NCBI GenBank assembly: GCA_965365445.1 | Contig: CBDUBS010000220.1 | Location: 1-5,980 of the forward strand | DNA: 5,980 nucleotides | DNA from: CBDUBS01 sp965365445 | GTDB lineage: Bacteria; Bacteroidota; Rhodothermia; Rhodothermales; DASSAV01 | Direction of reading: 5' to 3' | Part shown: positions 1-3,382 of the stretch, in pieces | Layout: each line of letters begins with the position of its first letter | Numbering within the stretch: the first letter of the stretch is position 1 | Position numbers and translations under genes: made by a program | The notes under the pieces: model-generated | Databases searched by the model: none | What the model was told of the DNA's origin: nothing | What the model saw: only the letters and a program-made list of their open reading frames with translations

Positions 1-59
1 TCTACCGGCTTACGGCGGGCGGCTATACCCGCACCGGCCGCATGGTGTTGCTGAAATAA
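1..59 (+). CDS. C-terminal end of a probable type IX secretion system cargo protein (partial)
   Basis: Only the last 18 complete codons are present, ending at TAA 57-59; the rest lies before the window. The tail reads YRLTAGGYTRTGRMVLLK. This matches the last strands of the type A T9SS C-terminal sorting domain (Por secretion tail family), whose members commonly end in a pattern like 'G-Y-F-Y-R-L-x-A-G-x-x-x-x-T-x-K/R-M-V-L-L/I-K'. In that family the tail guides the protein through the outer membrane and is then removed as the protein is released or attached at the surface. The cargo's function cannot be read from this fragment. The gene converges on the sugar kinase, with a shared hairpin between them. 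The assignment rests on a short motif, so it is probable rather than certain. Confidence 0.7.
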   Translation, partial: YRLTAGGYTRTGRMVLLK

Positions 60-80
60 TCCCTCCCTGATGATAAAACG

Positions 81-116
81 AAAGCGTCCCCTGCACCGAA
101 GCCCAGGGGACGCTTT
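81..116. terminator. Bidirectional intrinsic terminator between convergent genes
   Basis: AAAGCGTCCCCTG (81-93) pairs perfectly with CAGGGGACGCTTT (104-116), giving a 13-bp stem with a 10-base loop. On the plus strand the stem ends in CTTT and is followed by CTTGT. On the minus strand it ends in CTTT and runs into CGTTTTATC. Both sides are therefore T-rich enough for intrinsic termination. It lies 21 bases after the upstream gene's stop (57-59) and 22 bases beyond the sugar kinase's stop, so it can serve both genes. Confidence 0.88.
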
Positions 117-138
117 CTTGTATGCCGGAAACGTGTGT

Positions 139-1218
139 TTACCGCTTCACGCGGGCGTTGCCCTTCCAGATGCTCCAGATCTGCTCCTCGTCGGCCGGCT
201 GCGAGTAGTCCGTGACGAGCGTCGTCACGAGGGCGCCGTTGGCCCAGCCGAACTGCACCCATTTCTCCGGCTCCCAGCCTTTCAGTACGGCAAAAAGCAT
301 CCCGCCCACGAAGCCGTCGCCGCCGCCGATGCGGTCCAGCACCGTGATGGGCCGGGGCTCGACCACGTGCCACTCGTCCCCGGCGGCCATGACGGCGCCC
401 CAGAGGTGCTGGTTGACGCTGATGACCTCCCGCAGCGTGGTGGCAAATACGGAGGCGTTCGGGTACTTCTCCTGAACCCGCCCGATCATGTCCTTGAAGC
501 CGTCGATCTTGTTCGTCAGGTTCTTGCCGCCCGCCTCCGGGCCTTCGATGCCCAGGCAGAGCTGGAAGTCCTCCTCGTTGCCGACGAGGATGTCCGCTAC
601 CCCGGCAATCTCGGAAAAGATGTCGCGGAGTTCCTGCTCCCGGTTTTTCCAGAAGGTGGCCCGGTAGTTCAGATCGAACGAGATGCGCGTGCCGTGCTTT
701 TTGGCGGCGCGGGCAATCTCCAGGCAGAATGCGCCGGTATCGGGAGAGAGCGCCCCGATGAGGCCGGAGAGGTGCACGATCTGTACCCCTTCTTTGCCGA
801 AGATGCGGTCGAGGTCGAAGTCTTTCACGTTCAGGGTGCGCCCGACTTCGCCCGCGCGGTCGTTGTAGACGCGGGGACCCCGGGAGCCGTAGCCGTTATC
901 CGCTATGTTGATCTGGTGGCGGTATCCCCAGGGGCCGCCCTGATCGACCTCCTTTCCCTCGAAGGACATGCGCCGCCCGGCCAGGTTATCCTTGATGAAC
1001 TGCGCGATGGGGCTGCCCTTGACGAACGTGGTGAGCACCTTGACCGGCAGGCCGAGGTAGGCGGCCACGCTGGCGACGTTGGTTTCGGCGCTGGTGGCGT
1101 GCATCATGAATTGCTGGCTCGTATGGACGGGCTGGCCGTAAAGGGGCGTGATGCGGATGCCCATGCTGGTCGGGACGAGCAGCGCGTAAGCGGCATCCTG
1201 TCGGAGATCGAGTTTCAT
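139..1218 (-). CDS. PfkB (ribokinase)-family sugar kinase, 2-dehydro-3-deoxygluconokinase-like
   Basis: This 359-residue protein is the usual size for the family. Members transfer phosphate from ATP to a sugar or sugar acid in the cytoplasm. Visible features are an N-terminal substrate-binding segment with SAETNVASVAAYLGLPV (residues 43-59, equivalent to the family's 'N-V-A-x-x-L-x-x-L-G' signature), FDLNYR (181-186), GNEED (213-217), and the ATP/catalytic signature DRIGGGDGF (295-303). D301 in that signature is the expected catalytic base. The 'D-R-x-G-G-G-D' form is typical of KDG kinase-like members, so 2-keto-3-deoxygluconate is the likeliest substrate (kdgK-like), but family substrate calls are unreliable. 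The ATG at 1218 is chosen because the familiar N-terminus (MKLDLRQDAAYALLVPTSMG) starts there. The frame stays open to 1335, but that extension looks unlike the family. No clear Shine-Dalgarno sequence precedes the ATG. No other sugar-catabolism gene is nearby, so there is no operon evidence for the pathway. Confidence 0.9.
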   Translation of the reverse strand: MKLDLRQDAAYALLVPTSMGIRITPLYGQPVHTSQQFMMHATSAETNVASVAAYLGLPVKVLTTFVKGSPIAQFIKDNLAGRRMSFEGKEVDQGGPWGYRHQINIADNGYGSRGPRVYNDRAGEVGRTLNVKDFDLDRIFGKEGVQIVHLSGLIGALSPDTGAFCLEIARAAKKHGTRISFDLNYRATFWKNREQELRDIFSEIAGVADILVGNEEDFQLCLGIEGPEAGGKNLTNKIDGFKDMIGRVQEKYPNASVFATTLREVISVNQHLWGAVMAAGDEWHVVEPRPITVLDRIGGGDGFVGGMLFAVLKGWEPEKWVQFGWANGALVTTLVTDYSQPADEEQIWSIWKGNARVKR

Positions 1219-1269
1219 AACGGATTGTGTAGAGGGTTCGGTATGGATGATTCGGGATACGTCGGGTAC

Positions 1270-1288
1270 GACCTTGCAATATAAGGTC
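1270..1288. promoter_or_regulatory. Candidate operator dyad upstream of the sugar kinase
   Basis: GACCTTGCAATATAAGGTC is a perfect inverted repeat with 6-bp arms (1270-1275 and 1283-1288) around a 7-bp AT-rich spacer. It lies about 50-70 bp before the sugar kinase ATG, read on the minus strand. On that strand the dyad contains TATATT, a -10-like hexamer, so a bound repressor could overlap a promoter. No good -35 was found at the right spacing. Regulator identity is unknown, and an arm of this length could also arise by chance. Confidence 0.35.
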
Positions 1289-1540
1289 CCGATACGAAAG
1301 AGAGGCGGCCCGGATGCTTCTTCATGGATCGGCAAACCCGTGTCGGCAAGCCGTTTGGGCAGGCCGGGTGTAACCGGACGTTAACTTTTGAAAATGAATG
1401 CTTCGTGTGGGAACCCGGCTACCTGTTTATGATGTTTCGATGAATAGTATCAGGATTGCTCGCCATTTCCCGCGGGAGTAACATCGGCGCGGCGCGCTTC
1501 GGATTCCTGTTGTTCCGCGAAAAAGGTATCGGGAGAAGTA

Positions 1541-1547
1541 GAGAGGG
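1541..1547 (+). promoter_or_regulatory. Ribosome binding site deciding the TonB-like start
   Basis: GAGAGGG ends 5 bases before the ATG at 1553 and is the clearest Shine-Dalgarno-like sequence in the window. It favours ATG 1553 over the in-frame GTG at 1547 (two codons earlier, and overlapping the last G of this site) and over the in-frame GTG at 1652, which has only a weak G-rich stretch before it. Confidence 0.5.
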
Positions 1548-1552
1548 TGCGT

Positions 1553-2347
1553 ATGATTCGTGCAACACAGCATTTCCGGTGGCCGGGCCCCGCCAGGCAG
1601 AGAAAACGGAGTGTTTCGTCCGGGAGGGCCCGGCGCACCCGGTCGGGCCGGGTGGAGTGGCGAACCCGTGAGCCTCTGCGGTACCTCGTCGGGTTGGGAG
1701 CCAGCCTGCTGCTGGTGCTCAGCCTCATTCACCTGCCGCTGGAGATGAAGGCGGGGTCGGCGGGCCGGTACGCCATCCTGCCGCAGGAGATCATTCAACC
1801 GGAGCACATCGCCGCGATGGCCGTGGCGGAGGAAGAAACGCCGAAAGAGGCGGCCCCTCCCGTAGAACAGCGCCCCATCGAAACGGTAGCGGAAGTCGAG
1901 GAGGTGATCGACGAGGTGGAAGCGGGAGATGCCGGGGAAGCCGCCGAGGAAAAGGGGTCGTTCAGGCGATTCTTCAAACGCATCGCCCCGGCGATGGCAG
2001 CGGCCGCCACGCTGGAGACGCCCACCGAGATGGCCCCGATGAATACGTTCGCCCCGGATAACCGGATCTTCGCGGACGAGCTCCCCCGGGTGCGGTACAT
2101 GGATCTCGAGTACCCCCGTGCGGCCAAGCCGGAGCGAATCGAGGGGCGGGTGATCCTCAGCTTTCTGGTGGAAACCGACGGCCGCGCCTACGACATCGAG
2201 GTGCTCAGGCCCCTGCACCCGGCGTGCGATGCGGAGGCCGTGCGGGCCATCGGCGAGGCGATTTTCAAACCCGGCCTGCGCAACGAGATCAAGATCCCCA
2301 TACGCATGTACATGATCCTCCGGTTCGAGTTTGAGCCGTATTCGTGA
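1553..2347 (+). CDS. TonB-family energy transducer (inner-membrane anchored, periplasmic C-terminal domain)
   Basis: The product is 264 residues from ATG 1553. Domain order: an arginine-rich cytoplasmic segment (1-43, about 13 Arg), one hydrophobic membrane segment (about 44-62, core LVGLGASLLLVLSLIHL), an acidic Glu-rich periplasmic linker (about 90-135), and a C-terminal TonB domain (about 187-260). The TonB domain shows the typical pattern: YPRAAKPERIEGRVILSFLV, then VETDGRAYDIEVLR, CDAEAVRAI and IFKPGLRN. In this family the C-terminal domain contacts TonB boxes of outer-membrane receptors and transmits proton-motive-force energy through ExbB/ExbD. Neither ExbB/ExbD nor a receptor is encoded here, so its partners are unknown. 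Unlike classical TonB, the linker is acidic rather than Pro/Lys-rich. The basic N-terminus is unusually long; starting at GTG 1652 would give MEWRTREPLRYL and a more conventional length. The family call is firm; the exact start and the specific partners are not. Confidence 0.85.
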   Translation: MIRATQHFRWPGPARQRKRSVSSGRARRTRSGRVEWRTREPLRYLVGLGASLLLVLSLIHLPLEMKAGSAGRYAILPQEIIQPEHIAAMAVAEEETPKEAAPPVEQRPIETVAEVEEVIDEVEAGDAGEAAEEKGSFRRFFKRIAPAMAAAATLETPTEMAPMNTFAPDNRIFADELPRVRYMDLEYPRAAKPERIEGRVILSFLVETDGRAYDIEVLRPLHPACDAEAVRAIGEAIFKPGLRNEIKIPIRMYMILRFEFEPYS

Positions 2348-2355
2348 GGCGAGGT

Positions 2356-2802
2356 TCACCCGTCAGGGCGTAAATCCTCGGCCCGTTTGATCATGGCCGG
2401 GGATCTCACGTCGCTGCAGGAAGGAATATCCGTGTTGCCCTCATACAGATAAACCCGATGTTCCTTTCGGGTATCCGAGGGATCCCGTTCTTTGACGACG
2501 CAGGCGTTGGGCATCCTGAAGCGCCCGAGGCAGTTCGGCGTATCGAATAGCAGCGAGCTTTCGTCTATTTCGACGGTAATACCCGGGTTATCGCTGCCCC
2601 TGAAAACGATGGTATTGGTGAAGGCAACGTACGTGGTATCGTAATTGGGCTGGTAGCACTGTTTGCCGTTTTTGGTCTTGATGCTAAAGGAAAGAATACA
2701 ATTCTCGCCCCCGTTTTCAATACAATTCTGATAGGCGCCATCCGGGCAGCCTGTTAGCATAACGGAGAGTCCGACGAGGGCGACGTATTTATTCGGAGTC
2801 AT
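2356..2802 (-). CDS. Small cysteine-rich lipoprotein A, paralogue of the adjacent upstream gene
   Basis: The product is a 148-residue predicted lipoprotein of no family I recognise. A short signal peptide (MTPNKYVALVGLSVMLTGC) ends in the lipobox LTGC, with C19 the predicted acylated residue. The mature part has six more cysteines (27, 35, 49, 91, 101, 129), all aligned with cysteines of lipoprotein B, which suggests three disulfides in the periplasm or at the surface. Shared motifs are LSFSI, TYV, KEH, Y-x-G and the C-terminal PAMIKR-x-ED. It is the last gene of the minus-strand cluster, 81 bases after lipoprotein B, and its stop lies 8 bases from the stop of the convergent TonB-like gene with no obvious terminator between. 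No Shine-Dalgarno sequence precedes its ATG. The function is unknown; membership of a kinase-linked module is inferred from position only. Confidence 0.82.
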   Translation of the reverse strand: MTPNKYVALVGLSVMLTGCPDGAYQNCIENGGENCILSFSIKTKNGKQCYQPNYDTTYVAFTNTIVFRGSDNPGITVEIDESSLLFDTPNCLGRFRMPNACVVKERDPSDTRKEHRVYLYEGNTDIPSCSDVRSPAMIKRAEDLRPDG

Positions 2803-2816
2803 GGCGTAAAGGAAAA

Positions 2817-2858
2817 AGCCGTTGTTTCTGTTTCGGCATCAAGGAGTCATGAACGGCT
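2817..2858 (-). terminator. Possible attenuator hairpin between the two lipoprotein genes
   Basis: Read on the minus strand, AGCCGTT (2858-2852) can pair with AACGGCT (2823-2817). The second arm is followed at once by TTTTCCTTTA, so a T-rich tail adjoins the stem. The stem is 7 bp but the loop is 28 bases, which is long for an intrinsic terminator. It lies just before the start of lipoprotein A and could reduce read-through from lipoprotein B. The pairing could be chance. Confidence 0.22.
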
Positions 2859-2883
2859 GCACTAAGGCCGCAGCTTGCGGAGT

Positions 2884-3369
2884 TCACTGCGGCTCGTTGA
2901 GCACATCCTCGGTCCGTTTGATCATGGCCGGGATATTGATTCGAGCGCAGGGCGGGATCTCGGTTGCGCCGTCGTATACGGTGATCTTATGCTCTTTTTG
3001 CGCGGCTTCGCTGGAAGGCACTTCTACCTTACAGCTCCGAGGGATGCCGAAGCGTCGCGTGCAGGCGGTGTTTGTGAACAGCGAAGAGGCGTCGGAGACT
3101 TCGAGGGAGAGGCGAACCCCCGATACCCGCTCGAACTTCAGCGTATTTCCCTTTTTGACATAGGTATCGATGTAGCTCGGAACGTAGCATCGGCGTCCTT
3201 CCTTCGTACTGACGATGGAGAAGGAGAGGCGGCAATCCTTGTTTACGTCCAGGTTGCATTCTTGAGAAGCCAGGGCCTCCATTTCGGGTTCGCTTTCTTC
3301 CGCACATCCGGTGGAGAGCAGGGAAAGGCCGGCGACGGCCGTGAGGAGCATGACGTATTTTGTAATCAT
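2884..3369 (-). CDS. Small cysteine-rich lipoprotein B, encoded directly after the kinase
   Basis: The product is a 161-residue predicted lipoprotein: signal peptide with hydrophobic core MLLTAVAGLSLL and lipobox LSTGC, with C22 predicted acylated. The residues after C22 (AEESEPEMEA) are acidic, reminiscent of lipoprotein surface-export signals described in some Bacteroidota, so surface exposure is possible but unproven. Six further cysteines (38, 46, 61, 103, 113, 141) align with those of lipoprotein A; the two share about 47 of 119 aligned residues by hand count. Conserved blocks include LSFSI, TYV, QKEH/RKEH, Y-D/E-G and IPAMIKR near the C-terminus. Its ATG lies 13 bases after the kinase stop, so co-transcription with the kinase is very likely. 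No Shine-Dalgarno sequence is seen. I do not recognise the family; the fold is probably small, beta-rich and disulfide-stabilised, which is inference. Confidence 0.85.
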   Translation of the reverse strand: MITKYVMLLTAVAGLSLLSTGCAEESEPEMEALASQECNLDVNKDCRLSFSIVSTKEGRRCYVPSYIDTYVKKGNTLKFERVSGVRLSLEVSDASSLFTNTACTRRFGIPRSCKVEVPSSEAAQKEHKITVYDGATEIPPCARINIPAMIKRTEDVLNEPQ

Positions 3370-3382
3370 GGAGGCCGAGAGG

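Larger units (their letters stand above)
1219..1552. other. Divergent intergenic region between sugar kinase and TonB-like gene
   Basis: This 334-bp gap must hold the start signals for two divergently transcribed genes. I see no conserved coding sequence or RNA gene in it. It contains the dyad at 1270-1288 (listed separately) and an AT-richer patch around 1381-1434. That patch includes TTAACTTTTG (1381-1390), close to but not matching the Bacteroidota -7 box TAnnTTTG, and TATGAT (1428-1433), one base off the sigma-70 -10 consensus but without a convincing -35. Promoter positions are therefore not resolved. Confidence 0.5.

Noticed and set aside
70..1284. Long plus-strand open frame (404 codons) opposite the sugar kinase
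   Set aside because: It is antisense to a gene with clear catalytic motifs; its product shows no domain, and it starts inside the terminator. Long antisense frames are expected at this GC content.
1216..1335. Sugar kinase start at 1335, adding 39 residues
   Set aside because: The extra segment (beginning MPIHEEASGPPLFRIG) does not resemble the family's N-terminus, and it would run through the dyad and likely promoter region. ATG 1218 gives the usual length.
1381..1433. Defined promoter for the TonB-like gene
   Set aside because: TTAACTTTTG and TATGAT are suggestive, but neither has a matching upstream element at the right spacing, so no promoter is called.
1427..2359. Minus-strand open frame (310 codons) opposite the TonB-like gene
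   Set aside because: It is rich in Arg, Gly, Pro and His with no recognisable domain, and it mirrors the codon bias of the real TonB-like gene.
2348..2380. Terminator between the convergent TonB-like and lipoprotein A genes
   Set aside because: The gap is 8 bases. The only pairing seen (CGAGG at 2350-2354 with CCTCG at 2376-2380) is 5 bp, with a long loop and no T-tract.
2868..2880. Small hairpin CCGCA-GCT-TGCGG after lipoprotein B
   Set aside because: It has a 5-bp stem with a 3-base loop and no T-run on the minus strand. It is too weak to call a terminator.
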